Shown: positions 11,232 to 27,900 of the stretch, in pieces
How positions within the stretch are numbered: position 1 is the first letter of the stretch
Layout of the letters: each line of letters starts with the position of its first letter
NCBI GenBank assembly: GCA_033675545.1
Contig: JAWDGP010002132.1
Span: 97,501 to 161,500 of the forward strand
Direction of reading: 5' to 3'
Source of the DNA: Elysia crispata
Taxonomy: Eukaryota; Mollusca; Gastropoda; Plakobranchidae
DNA length: 64,000 nucleotides
Program-made: the position numbers and the translations under genes
The notes under the pieces: model-generated
Databases searched by the model: none
The model's input: the letters and a program-made list of their open reading frames with translations, nothing else
What the model was told of the DNA's origin: nothing

Positions 11232-13136
11232 GGGGGGGGGAATATTTAGCTTCGCTTTTTGTTATTGATATTTGTGTAGTATCAGAAAACGAGCCTGACT
11301 CATCAGTATAAAGACAGCAATTTGTTTCAGACCTCCTTAACCAGATCCCTCTACACCCCTTTTTTCCACACTCCTCCCCTTTCTTTTCCACTCCTTTATT
11401 GATGAAGTTTTTATCTGGCTTGTTATTAATTTTTTTTTTACCTTCATAAACTTCCAGGATCTAATCATGCCTTATTTTTTTTATCTCTCTCCAACACATG
11501 TTTTCACATTTTCCAAAACAAACATTCAGTAAATGAAGGCTGAGCGCGCACAGCTGACAAGGATCGCGAGCTTGGATGAGGTGAACATCTGCGTGGGTTA
11601 TCTTTCCACAGGTTTAGAATAACGTAAGCTTCCTAGAAACATTATCTTACTACATACAGCTTTTGAAGAATCTTTCTATCTGCACTCCATGGCTCTCAGT
11701 GTCATACACAGGAAAACTCCATAATCTTACGATCAGGAAATATCCTGAGCAGTAATTGTTAATAGAGATAAACTCCAGACCTGCCCCTGTAGCACTGCCC
11801 CTGGAGTTAGAGATGGGTCTATGTTTAGGTTGCCCGAGCACCTCTTGGGGCGGGAGTGGTCCCTACATCTCGACATGAATCGGTCAGCTTGCCCTGTCGA
11901 TTCCTGGCACATCGTGTAGGATTCTTTTAGTCTGGCATCGACTCGGTCTAACCAGAGAGGCTGTGTTTAATATTTTTGAAGTTATCTCTTTGATCTAACC
12001 AACAGCATCACGAGGATGAGGTATGACGCATGGGTTCACGTGAACCTCGTTGGCAAGAGATTCATCAATTGTGGCAAAATCCCAACACTTCTAGCTTGTT
12101 GTGAATCACAGCTCCTTGGAGAGTAGATAATCAATATTAAATTGATAATAGTTTTATTTCTTTTTTTTCCCCGTAATTATAAAGTTGTGTGCCTATTTTC
12201 TTTTAGATCTTAGATAGTTAGAGTCATCTTAGCCTGTACTTTTATCCACTACCATACAAAGATGATCCAAATGTTCCATGGATAACAAGAAGCCGCGTGT
12301 TGTTATTATTGCAAGCCGCGGTGTCCTGATGTTACTGGAGGACTCTTGGTCCAGCCTCAAGAATAACACCTGCCTAGTGAGTCTGTAACTTGGCTGAGGT
12401 GTTTGTAACAGTTTGGAGATTGAATCGAAAGCTTTACGAGGCGTAACTTGGTTTTATCGCACCGAAGTTTAATTCCGATAATTTTCCGATTCAAAAAGAT
12501 TCCAAAAAATTTGGAATCGCATGAGCTGTTCAGGCTGTATTGACAACAGCACCTGCATCTGTTGAAGCGATACAACATCCTCTCGAGTCGGTTCCCGAAA
12601 TAGTAGAGAAATATCCTGTTACAGGTGAATTCTATTTTCATCATTTTGACAGGTTTATTTTCTCCTGATCTTTAGGCATAAAGAGAATATGTGCCTGTTT
12701 TATTTAAAACATTGCCTAACTATACATAACAACAAACATGTAGACACGGTCTTGGGTAGTGACGTCACGAACAGATTCGAAGAGACGAGTCCAAACAATA
12801 ATTCTATTACAGTTCATGTTTCAAGAGGCTAATTTACCATATGGCAAACCAATGCTTTCTGGGCGCTACAAACAGCGGGGCGATAGAACCAAACATTCCT
12901 GGATGCAGAACGGAGAAAGTAACACGCAAATCGCAGCTGTGACCCACTTTGTCTTTTTACAAGAAAATCTGAAATCTTTGTATCTCTCACTTTTAGAGAA
13001 TTTTTCAGAGGTACCTGTCAGGATTCTGGTGATTTCCTTGCTCCATCATTCTCAATATGCTGCTCTTTGATCTGTTCAACATTTAACATTTTTTGTGTGC
13101 GTGCATTTGAAGGATTTAAGATTTTTTCAAGGAAAG
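10520..13136. other. Upstream region of the FREP gene, no gene seen
   Basis: AT-rich, with a T/G homopolymer-rich stretch at about 11085-11240 that is prone to sequencing error, and stops in all frames elsewhere. Two TGACGTCA palindromes lie here (10879 and 12760). The first overlaps a CACGTG E-box at 10875. No TATA-like promoter could be placed with confidence. Confidence 0.5.
12760..12767. promoter_or_regulatory. Consensus CRE palindrome upstream of FREP
   Basis: TGACGTCA, the full cAMP-response element recognised by CREB/ATF bZIP dimers in animals, about 370 bp upstream of the FREP start codon. Position is compatible with a proximal promoter; use is untested. Confidence 0.3.
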
Positions 13137-15739
<2,603 letters not shown>

Positions 15740-16969
15740 AGACGTTTCAATGATTTCCATTCCTTGCATCAAACTGCTTTGACAAGGATATTTTCGTTTT
15801 AAAAATCATTTGCAAAACAAAAGCCGATTTTCCTCCTTTTTTTTTCGCTTTCATCTCAATGGTCAGCATGTTCATACCTTGCATCTTTTACTTTAAAAAT
15901 CTTTTATTGCCCCATAAACTTTACTATTTTTTTCCATAATTCACAAATTTCAACAATATATGTTCGATAAAGAACAAATTTTGACGCAGTGTTGGTTCTA
16001 ACCAATCCGAAAACTAGCCAGGCTCTATTATCGTTGAAGCGTGACAGATTGTACATAAAGAAAAGGCTTCCAGTATTGGATCACAATACAAATTAATTTG
16101 CAGATCTCTTGTCCGCTACAATATGTTCCTACATAATCTGTAGCAGTTCCTTCTTTATAGGAAATATCGCATTTTTTTTTTTAATCGACGGGTTGGGTCA
16201 TTTTTGGTTGATTTATTTTCATTCTGTTGACTATTTCTACATGCATGAAAAGTGAGTTTTAGATTTGGTCAATATGAAACGTTCACGTTTCATTTTTATC
16301 TTTATGAATATAGCATAGTTACTTTCAGAAATAATATGAAGGATGTAAAACTAAGGCTTAGAAATGATATATTTCAAAAATCCAAAACCACTTGAGCTTT
16401 CATGAAAATATAAGGAGAAATCTTGATGTGATCAGTGTTCCAAACAAACTTGGAGAAACCAAAGACATTTTTTTTTGTATCTGGGCTTGGTTAAGTCTAT
16501 GACGTAGAGATTGAATCTTTTAACCTGAGAGTGCTGCAACATCATCGCAGCCTTGGCACACTGGGCAACCAGCAGGAGCATTTTGAACATGTCGGTAAAA
16601 AATCGTGATTTTTATTGTTGCTGTTGGTCTTATTGTTGTAGAATATTCCCCATTTAAGAGTAGGTTATTACGCACTCATTTTGAAGACTTGAAGGTAAGC
16701 ACCCCTAATTGTTTTGGCTTTTGAACAGTTGTTCAGTGCAAAATTAGTTCTTGGTGTGCTGGCAACAACTTTCTAAAGCGCACGACCTCTATAACTAACA
16801 CCGGTATTAATTTAGAGCAGCTTAACTATGTTTTGATGTGAAGTAGGCCATGCCAAAAGCATTAGCTTGTAGCAGTTTGAATGTTGTTTTATCTCTCTAG
16901 TTCTTGGGGCTGGTCCAAGAAACGTAACTCTTTGTGACATCACATTATCTAAAGATACATTTTGCACTC
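15740..16969. other. FREP 3' flank, no gene seen
   Basis: AT-rich with T runs. No canonical AATAAA occurs soon after the FREP stop, so its cleavage site is not placed. Confidence 0.5.
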
Positions 16970-17470
16970 TTAAGGTCTGTTTAGACAAAGCGATTTGCAG
17001 CTAGAAACAAAACTCCACGAAATGCTATGACGTCACGATCGGGAATTCGTATTGCTAGCGATTTGTGGAGAGCAGCAAATCTTCCAATTTTATTGGTATA
17101 TTTATACGAAGCGATTTGCAGCAAGCCGCAAAAATACTTTTATGTTGTGATCATAGGTCAAAGGGTGCTTGGATACCAATACAACAAGGCCTATACTGTC
17201 CAAAAAAAAAATGAAAAAGGTGAAGCGAAAAAGAAAAGAAAAAGGTGTGTGGGTACGTTCTTGGTTAAACCATAGAACTGATGTATACCACTTTGATTCG
17301 CGGGTCGGTTGCTGAATATAACTCAACCTTTCTTTATTTCTTAATGATAATTATATTTTGAGCTTTTTGTCAATTGCTGAAAATACTAATATTGGTCTCA
17401 TTATTTTCTTGATGAAATCTAGATGTATCTGAATAAATTTACATTCGAACCTTTCTGAAAATATTAAAAA

Positions 17471-17655
<185 letters not shown>

Positions 17656-17850
17656 CAAGAATTATAGGAGCTAGAATTTTTAGGTAGTGCTCAGCAGTGG
17701 TTAGGGTAAGGCTTTTAAGTGAAAATGACTGAAAATGTTTGAATTGGTGGGATTAGAACCATCGATTTATAGATGCTTCGGCACCCATCGCCTTGCCAAT
17801 CAAAGAGAACATAGCTTATACCAATACGCCACTACGCTCCCTAAAAAGAG
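17656..17850 (-). mobile_element. tRNA-derived SINE-like unit nested in the transposon
   Basis: On the minus strand, GGTTCTAATCC (plus 17749-17759) is a B-box match, preceded by a tRNA-like head near 17850 (GGGAGCGTAGTGGCG, TTGGTATAAGC). The tail side holds CTAAAAATTCTAGCTC and ends at the trinucleotide array. A ~28-bp segment (AGAATTATAGGAGCTAGAAT...) is repeated with few changes at 18067-18094, so 17658-18094 is framed by direct repeats. Confidence 0.5.
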
Positions 17851-18444
17851 AGTTTCATGCCGAAAGTGAGTGACTTGCAATCTTGATTGGGAAAGCCCAA
17901 ATCGCACCAAAGACAACCATTGAATCCGGAAGCACCACACTTGCCATTGGAAGCAGAAACATCTAGGACGAACGATAACAATAATTAATGTAGGCCCTAT
18001 GCCTCAAATATATAGTAGTTTCAAATTTAGATCTAGAGGAGGCAAAACACTGGGTTAATATAAGTAAGAATTATAAGAGCTAGAATTTTTAGGGACTCTC
18101 TAGGATTGCAACTTTAGTTTTTTTGTGGAATCATAGATGTGGCTTTTGTCCTGCCGATATTATTGTCTATGAAACTCCTGAATAATCTAAAGATCAACCC
18201 CGATAATTTGGCAGGCATTAATTTTCCAAAGTAATATCTTAATATGTGAATGCGCATGACAAAGTTGATTGTTTTTGAGGTCTTCTTTATTTGAAAAATC
18301 GCTAGCGACATGCAGAGAGCGACTGTATAAAGCGACAGGGCACCAAATCGCCCCGTGTTAACACCTTGAGATTTGTGGCAAGTGATCCTCTGCAGAGAGC
18401 GAGCTGCAGTTAGCTGCAGATCACTTCGTCTAACCAGACCTTAA

Positions 18445-20170
18445 ACGCCGCTTCTCTTTGTTATTAAGTTCAACAGTTGGGATTTTCTTTTTGTTTTACT
18501 GATCTCTTTATATATACTCATTTGGCGAGAAATGTATTTTGTTCGTGAACAAAGTTTCCTAAGCCGTGGCTTTGAGAACAAAGTAGAAAGCTTGCGTGCT
18601 TGTATAGTTATTTGTATATTATAATACTAAGAGGTGGGTAGGCCTATTCTGTAATGCACGTTGTAAAGTATTTTGACTGTGTTAAAAGATTAAATCAATC
18701 ATCTCCCACAATGTTTTTCATATTGAAACTTGTTTTGTTGTATTATGAACTATTTCATTATAAATTATTGTAACCCTGTGTAAAAAAAATACTCGCAATT
18801 TTAGAACGCATAAGATCTGTCTTACAAGATGAAAAAAAATTAAAACATTAAAAATGTTTCTTAGAAAATATCACAAATCTGTCCATTCCCTGGATTCCCT
18901 TCTTTTGTTTTACCTGTTGCTATGTTCAAAACATTTGTTATCTAAACTCTTCTCACATATTAGGAGCAGGTGGGATGTAGGTGTGTGTGTGTGTGGAGAG
19001 AGGAAAAAAGGGGGGGGAAGAGAGTGCTTTCGAAATCTACAGAAAAAAAATCAGTTCACCTCTTGGCTTGCCTTGAACGTGGATCTTAAAGTTCATAAAG
19101 ATTGAACATTTTTAGAACCACTGAATTTCGTGGCATACTGCACTTACGGCAGTAGACTGACGGCACTGTTTTGTTGCTGTATGAGGCAGTTCAAACAAGT
19201 CATTGGGTAGCATGCATACAAATAATTTACAATACTATAAAGGATATTGTTAATTTGGCCCAAATGTTCTTTGGAAATGTGAATGCTTTGAAAACATAAT
19301 CACTTGAACAGCTACCACCTTAATTTTTTCCTACACTCCTTTTAGTTTTAATTCCAAAAGCTTCATCAATAGTAATTCAGATTTGATCAAGTTTTCTTTG
19401 CCCATTAACAAGAAGCAATGAGCTCTGCCCCACAACCGCAAGCGGTTTAGAGGTACGATTTAAATATAAAATTTCTTCCCTTTTTTTTTCTTTTTACATG
19501 ACTTGACTTTGCGCACATAATATGAGAATAGATTCAAGCTTTAGTTTTGAACGGTTTAAGCTCCGTAGTGAAGCTGCTGTCACCTTATTCAGAGAAGATT
19601 CCCATTTCTAGAAACAATGGTGAATATCCTACCATTTCACATCACAAGACTAAATACTAAAGAAGAGAATGCAAGTATATTTCCATCAAATTTGTTTTTA
19701 TTACGTAAGAAATGAGCCCAGACAAAAGGCGTTATGATATATACATTGATGAGAACCCCTCAATTGGCCTGTACCGTAATTACATGTGTACTTGTCTGTT
19801 ACATAAAGTTTGGGATGTGTAGATGTCAGACGGTACAAACACACTAAGTTTTGTTAAGTTAAACCTTTTGGGATTTTTTTTTATATAAAACTACAGCTTT
19901 TATCTTTCAACTAAGTTTCAAATTGCAAGCCAATTTTTTCACAATAATATTTAGCAAAACTCTGAATGAAAATAAAATTTTCTAGACTAAAAGTGATGAA
20001 ATGTAGTAAGAAAGTTTTGTTTATAACAAGTCAATAATCATGTCGCAACATTTGGTTTAATAATTCCTTTTAAATGTAAGATAAAAGTGTGAAATGCAAA
20101 CATCACACCACACAGTAAATCCTTGATCATAAGTCTTGGTCAAGTTTGACTCGAGTTTTTTTTTTTAACT
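18445..20170. other. Intergenic, no gene seen
   Basis: AT-rich, stops in all frames, no tandem structure apparent by eye. Confidence 0.5.
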
Positions 20171-20176
20171 CAGAAG

Positions 20177-20908
20177 GCGTTCAAAGTGTCCACAAAGGAC
20201 TGTCTCACATCCACAAAGGACTGTGTCACACCCACAAAGGACTGCCCCACAATCACAAAGGACTGTCTCACATCCACAAAGGACTGTGTCACATCCACAA
20301 AGGACTGTCTCACACCCAAAAAGGACTGTGTCACACCTACAAAGGACTGTCTCACACCCACAAAGGACTGTTTCACACCCACAAAGGACTGTCTCACATC
20401 CACAAAGGACTATCTCACACCCACAAAGGACTGCCCCACACCCACAAAGGACTGTGTCACACCCACAAAGGACTGTGTCACACCCACAAAGGACTGTCTC
20501 ACACCCAAAAAGGACTGTGTCACACCCACAAAGGACTGTCTCACATCCACAAAGGACTATCTCACACCCACAAAGGACTGTGTCACATCCACAAAGGACT
20601 GTCTCACACCCAAAAAGGACTGTGTCACACCCACAAAGGACTGTCTCACATCCACAAAGGACTGTCTCACACCCAAAAAGGACTGCCCCACACCCACAAA
20701 GGACTATCTCACACCCAAAAAGGACTGTCTCACATCTACAAAGGACTGTCTCACATCCACAAAGGACTATCTCACACCCACAAAGGACTGCCCCACACCC
20801 ACAAAGGACTATCTCACACCCAAAAAGGACTGTCTCACATCCACAAAGGATTGTGCCACACCCACAAAGGACTGTGTCACACCCACAAAGGACTGTCTCA
20901 CACAGCTT
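20177..20908 (+). repeat. 21-bp minisatellite, about 35 copies
   Basis: Unit CACAAAGGACTGTCTCACAT or CACCC variants. Variable positions are TGTCTC, TGTGTC, TATCTC, TGCCCC and CACAAAG/CAAAAAG. As 21 is seven codons, all three plus frames stay open for over 230 codons: HKGLSHI, TKDCLTS and PQRTVSH heptapeptides. Three simultaneous frames argue against selection on any one. The array ends abruptly at 20908, with no splice or start context of note. Confidence 0.95.
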
Positions 20909-20909
20909 T

Positions 20910-21973
20910 CATCCGATATGAAGGCCCGAGACCTTTTTCATGTCATGTCAGAGCCTGATATGAAGTTAAACAATAGAAGCTCTAACAATATACAGTTTCC
21001 AATACATTGGCAGCATTAGATTCTGTCTCAGGCAAATCAAAGTAACATAACTGTTCTATCACAGGTCTTTCAGTCATTGCCTGCTAGGAACTTTGACAAA
21101 AGGTCTCTCATGTTCTTAAACCAAGATAGGAATTATGAGCAAATAGCAGTATCATCACCACACATAGCTAGGAGCTCCAATTCAACGAGCATTATCTACA
21201 ACAATAAAATTTTACATCATGGATATAACTCTTCACTAGTATTGTCTGTGATGTTTCAAGGAAGACAGAACAGTTTATAGAATGCGGAATGAAAATATGC
21301 GCAACCATGCCTCTCGTACCTGACTATACTATTCATACTTTCATTTCATAGCTTCAGAGAAAAAGATGTTGACTTGAAAATCATACTTGATTTAGATGAA
21401 ACCATAATTCATTTGTTAAATGTTTAGACATACATCACTGGACACATAATATGCTATAGAGTTTTTCAAAATACTGAACTTTACTACACCTATTATCACT
21501 ATTATCATTTCTACACTTGACTTATCTAAATACAAACCAGATTTTGCTTAATCTCTTTCTACAATATGGGTTTTGATATTCCATTTCCTTGAGACCTTGA
21601 TCTATACTCTTGCTGACATACATTCCTCTATTTTCATGCTTTGTTCAACCTTGTCAAGATGCACATCTAATTTTATTCCAGTCCAAATTTGGCTGGCTTT
21701 TTTTTCCCCTTATCTTTCGTACTTTATCTCTGACTTTTTTTACATATTTTTTATTTACATCATAAAAGAATCATTCATTCCCAAGAAATGCTGTATCCTG
21801 GTGTTAAATTATAGATTTTGACATCCTTGCTGTACAATTTTTACCTGCAAGTAAAATCACTTGATGTAAGTTTTGTCACATCCAAACTCTGCTTAACCCA
21901 TGTCTGTAAAACTCCATCTGATCTTTTTTGAGTCCAAAGTCTGCTTGAACTCTCGTGTCATCCTCCTGCATAC
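20910..21973. other. DRC10 3' flank (minus-strand gene), no other gene seen
   Basis: AT-rich. Minus-strand AATAAA hexamers occur at plus 21750-21755 and 21672-21677, 220-300 nt downstream of the DRC10 stop, and are the likeliest poly(A) signals. Confidence 0.45.
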
Positions 21974-24900
21974 CTAGGCTGACTTCTTCTTGCCACCCTT
22001 CTTCTTGGACTTGGCCTTGAGAGCCTTTCGCACCTTGTAAGACCGCCAGAAAGCCTGGATGGTGGTGGCCGACTTGACCAAGATGGCTAGCTCTCTCTGG
22101 GCACGTTCCCTCTTATCCCGCGCCACGCGTCGCTCCTCCATGATGGTGGTATACTCCTTCTCCAGGGTGGCAAAGCGTTCCTCCAACTCTTCCAGCTGCT
22201 TCTTCTCCTCTGAGTAGACCAGGTCAATCTCCTCATACTCGTCCTGAAGTGAATGAAGAGCAGAGAAACAAGAGAATAATGGACGCAACATAGTTTGTTT
22301 ATCAGGTTTGACTGAGTCTTATACGAAAGAAAGACTCAACAATGGAGCTGAGACTGAAGCTGTACTAACAATCACGACCTGTTATTTGTTTCTATTTGTG
22401 CCTCGTCTGAATCATAGACACTTAAGCTATGATAAATGCTTGAAAATTGTTGAGCTTTAAGAACCAGTTAGGAAAATGCTCAGCAGCAGATGAAATAATC
22501 TTGAGTGAAAATGGTTAAAAAAGCTATGCTTGCATCCTGTGAGATTGAAATCATCAATCACCATTTTGCAACTCAGGGAAGCACAGTTTATACCTATCTC
22601 CACTACAACTTTTTGTTTCTACTTTCAGCAGAGAAAGTTTTTCACTCACCTGCCTCTCTCCCAGATCTTGGTCATATTTCTGGATCCAGTTGTCCACCTC
22701 GTTCTCAATCTTGTACTTTTTCTGGTGATGCAAGGAGAAATCTTACTCGACTGTTGTTCTTTTTATCAGTCCAGATAACATTATGAATATATACGTACAT
22801 AGATAAAGAGAGTGATAGGCATGTATCACAAGCCTATGCATAGTTTAATAATGCACTGCACTTGTTTATAGGCCTAAACATATTGGAAACAGGATTTGAG
22901 AGAAATGTTAATTCAATGTTTGTCTTGTGTGTGGGTGGGTGTCATATCAAAATTATTTTCATTGTGTTGTTTTCCTAAAAAATGGGTGTCCTTGGTTGTT
23001 TGAAAGAGATAGTGGTAGAATTGTAAACATGGACTAAGTCAAGATAGTCTTCAACTATAGTTCTGTCCCGATAAGACAGAAAGTTGTCTGCTTGATTGTG
23101 GTGCTTGTCAGATGTCCGCTGTAGTAAAAACGAGCACGAATTTTAGTCACCCACATGAAAACAGTACTGTAAGACAAAATCCACAAGCAGAGTGAAAAAT
23201 CTGATTTCACAAGCAAAATGGATCAATGAGCTGTTTTGCTAATGGATAAACAACTATGGCCATGGAAATGAAATTGACACGAAGAGGTAATAATGTTTTT
23301 AACAAGAAGATGTAAATCCTAAAGACCTGTTGAGATTCTCAATCAGTAATAGCCAGGTCCACTTCCCGATGCTGGAAACAATACGTCCTTTAGTGGGTAT
23401 ACTGTATCAAGGTATAAGATTTCTTTATATCAATAAAAAAATATGGAAGTGTGAAAAGATTGCACTAACATTTTCATTCTAGTAGACCATAACCAAAATT
23501 ATTTTTGACATCATTTGCTGCCTTTACAGAAGAGATCTATGGCATTATCAAGGCAGATATTTGACAATCTCCCGATGTAGCCTATACATTTGCTAGTGTT
23601 TCTTACACCAGCTTTTACATTAATGCCATCCAGTTTTGTATTTCATGAAACTTACTCCGCGAAGGTCAGCCTCAATCTCGCGATGTTCAGTGACAGCATT
23701 GTTGAGTTGACCCTGCAGTTGGTTGATTTCCGCCTGCAGTTTCTGAGTCTTCTGATCGCTGTTCTTCGTGTCTGCTATCTCCTGCTTCTCAGCTTCAGCC
23801 CTTGTGCGCCGAATGTTCTCGTCTGAGAATTTCTCAATCTGATGCAGGTCCGTTTGGAGACGCTTGATAATGTCATTCTTCTTGCGGATCTGGATAGGTT
23901 GCACAGACCCAATTGATAATAAAACTTTAACTAATCTTGATGAATAGAGATATTTGGTAAAATCAAAGAAAATATATGAGTTTCTATGTAAAATGTGAAC
24001 TAGGTACATGCATATATATATATATATGTCATGTTGGGTTTCGAGAGCTCTATCCTATTCATTTACAATAATAATTGTAGACATGAAAGACCCAATGTAT
24101 CATGTGATTCAGATAGTAACACAAAATTTCTCTGTTAATGTTAGACTTACTTGAAACAATTTGTTAACTTCCACTCTTTTTAAAAGGAGGTGAATGGAGC
24201 AGCTTAGCAAATGAACAGTATAATATTTTTATTCACGTAAAATCGATAATGTAAGAAGAAAAAATAACAATACTGGTTGGAAAATGCAAGGCAATATCTC
24301 CTATGCCGTGGCTTCTCTAGCCTCCCTCCCCTTCCCTCCCCACGACTCTCAACCCCTCACCCCCTCCTCCTTATCGTCTATGGCTTCTCTACCCCCCCTC
24401 CCCTTCCCTCCCCACGACTCTTAACCCCTCCTCCTTATCGTCTATGGCTTCTCTAACCCCCTCCCCTCCCTCCCCACGACTCTTAACCCCTCCTCCTTAT
24501 CGTCTATGGCTTCTCTAACCCCCTCCCCTCCCTCTCCACGCCTCTTACCCCCTCCTCCTTATCGTCTATGGCTTCTCTAACCCCCTCCCCTCCCTCTCCA
24601 CGCCTCTTACCCCCTCCTCCTTATCGTCTATGGCTTCTCTAACCCCCTCCCCTCCCTCTCCACGCCTCTTACCCCCTCCTCCTTATCGTCTATGGCTTCT
24701 CTAACCCCCTCCCCTCCCTCTCCACGCCTCTTACCCCCTCCTCCTTATCGTCTATGGCTTCTCTAACCCGCCTCCCCTCCCTCCCCACGCCTCTCACCCC
24801 CTCCTCCTTATCGTCTATGGCTTCTCTAACCCCCTCCCCTCCCTCCCCACGACTCTCAACCCCTCCTCCTTATCGTCTATGGCTTCTCTAACCCCCTCCC

Positions 24901-27900
24901 CTCCCTCTCCACGCCTCTTACCCCCTCCTCCTTATCGTCTATGGCTTCTCTAACCTCCCTTCCTTTCCCTCTCCACGAACCTCACCCCTCCCCCCCCCTC
25001 CTTATCGTAAATGGCTTCTCTAACCCCCCTCCCCTTCCCTCCCCACGACTCTTACCCCCTCCTCCTTATCGTCTATGGCTTCTCTAACCCGCCTCCCCTT
25101 CCCTCCCCACGACTCTTACCCCCTCCTCCTTATCGTCTATGGCTTCTCTAACCCCCCTCCCCTTCCCTCCCCACGACTCTTACCCCCTTCTCTTTATATG
25201 GCTTCTCTAACCCCCCTCTTTATCGTCTATGGCTTCTCTAACCCCCTCCCCTTCCCTCCCCCACGACTCTTACCCCCTCCTCCTTATCGTCTATGGCTTC
25301 TCTAACCCCCTCCCCTCCCTCTCCACGCCTCTTACCCCCTCCTCCTTATCGTCTATGGCTTCTCTAACCCGCCTCCCCTTCCCTCCCCACGACTCTTACC
25401 CCCTCCTCCTTATCGTCTATGGCTTCTCTAACCCCCTCCCCTCCCTCTCCACGCCTCTTAACCCCTCCTCCTTATCGTCTATGGCTTCTCTAACCCCCTC
25501 CCCTCCCTCTCCACGCCTCTTACCCCCCCTCCTCCTTATCGTCTATGGCTTCTCTAACCTCCCTCCCCTTCCCTCCCCACGACTCTTACCCCCTCCTCCT
25601 TATCGTCTATGGCTTCTCTAACCCCCTCCCCTCCCTCTCCACGCCTCTTACCCCCTCCTCCTTATCGTCTATGGCTTCTCTAACCCCCCTCCCCTTCCCT
25701 CTCCACGAACCTCACCCCTCATCCCCCCTCCTTATCGTCTATGGCTTCTCTAACCCCCCTCCCCTTCCCTCCCCACGACTCTTACCCCCTCCTCCTTATC
25801 GTCTATGGCTTCTCTAACCCGCCTCCCCTTCCCTCCCCACGACTCTTACCCCCTCCTCCTTATCGTCTATGGCTTCTCTAACCCGCCTCCCCTTCCCTCC
25901 CCACGACTCTTACCCCCTTCTCTTTATATGGCTTCTCTAAACCCCCTCCTTATCGTCTATGGCTTCTCTAACCCGCCTCCCCTTCCCTCCCCACGACTCT
26001 TACCCCCTCCTCCTTATCGTCTATGGCTTCTCTAACCCGCCTCCCCTCCCTCTCCACGCCTCTTAACCCCTCCTCCTTATCGTCTATGGCTTCTCTAACC
26101 TCCCTCCCCTTCCCTCCCCACGACTCTTACCCCCTCCTCCTTATCGTCTATGGCTTCTCTAACCTCCCTCCCCTTCCCTCCCCACGACTCTCAACCCCTC
26201 CTCCTTATCGTCTATGGCTTCTCTAACCCGCCTCCCCTCCCTACCCACGACTCTCAACCCCTCCTCCTTATCGTCTATGGCTTCTCTAACCCGCCTCCCC
26301 TCCCTCCCCACGACTCTCACCCCTCACCTCCTCCTCCTTATCGTCTATGGCCTCCTTGAGTTCCTTCTCCTGCTTCTCTATGATAGCAGCATTCTGTCTC
26401 TCTCGCTTGGAGATCTCGTCCAGGTAGGCCATGCGCTCCGTCTCCTCCTCGGGCGTGGTCAGCAGCTTGTGCATCAGGATGTCTCGCAGCTCCGCCATGT
26501 TGCTGACCAGGTCCTGCCCACCCTCGTCTCGAATTTTGGCCTCTGAGGTGACCACCTTCATGGCCGTCGGGTTGATGCTGAATAACCGCAAGATATTCTT
26601 GCACGAGTGGCTTACCTAGGGAAAACAATCGGTGGCTGCAGTAAGTCTGCTGTCCTCTTCGCCTGATTTGATTGGATAGCGAGAATTTCAGCTCAAAATT
26701 CTAAATGTGTGTGGGAGTGTGTTTCAACGATTTTACCGAAGAACTTATGTGAGCCTACATCAGATGATCTATAATGGTCAATAGCGAAGACGGTACATGT
26801 GTGGTCGAGCTTAGATAGTAAATTTTTTTGAGGTTGTATCGCACGCGCAGCACCAAGTAATTTTGCTGGCAAAGCGTTCAACTGGCAAAAAGGAGATCCG
26901 TGTTCGATATCTGGCTGAGTCATCAAGATTGGTTGTTGCCCAACCAGACCCTCATTCTCTGTATTAAGACTTCAAAAAAACATAGGGATCGAAAAACTAA
27001 ATTAAAAAAAAGGTCTAATGTTCTCTATTGGCCAGTACATGCACAGAGTTGCACTAAAACAAATTGGATAGATCAATCTCTCTATTGCTCTATCCATCAG
27101 TAGGCCTATTCGATCATCACCTCTATGATTCTATGCGCCATTACTCGATCCTCAACTTTATTGTTCTATTCGCCAGTAATCGATCATCTACTCCGTTGTT
27201 CTTTTCGCCAATACTTGGTCATCATCTCTGTCGTTCTATCCGCTAGTACTGGACCACCCTATTTTTATTCGCCAGTGCTTGGTCATCACTTCATTGTTCT
27301 TTTCGCCAGTAATCAATCACCATCTGTACTTTTCTATTCGCCTATAATCGATCACCATCTCTATTGCTTTATTCACCAGTACTCGATTATCATCTTTATC
27401 GTTCTATTTGCAAGTACTCCATCATCCCCTCTATTGTGTAAAATGCTGGGCAGATTATTAGAACTGACAGGAATTTAATTTACCTCCAATTTTTACGATC
27501 CGGGAACCCGAGAGTAATTTTTTTTTTTTTTTTTTTTTTTTTGCTGCGCTCAGCGGTATAGGGTTTGTTACGCGTGACGACTTTTTTAGCCTCTTGTTCG
27601 ACTTAGTAAGCCTACTCTATTCTTTGTGATAAATTGATAAACGTAAGTCTTATCAACGGAATGTGTGTGTGTGTGTGTGGGGGGGGAGGGTATAATGGTT
27701 AGGACCAGTAAATTTCCCACTTTTTTAGAAGTTAAATAAAATGGGTAACAATTAAAGAAGTCGTTTTCATTTCTGCAGGACCAAATTTTGCCCTTTAAGC
27801 AGGTTAGATTTTTTTTCATTGCAATTTTTTTGTTATGAAGAAAACTTAGCGTGGTCTATTTGATTTTTGAGTTTATATTCCTCACCAAGAACAAGTCACT

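Noticed and set aside
20177-20908. CRISPR array
   Set aside because: There are no spacers; units are contiguous 21-bp repeats in animal DNA.
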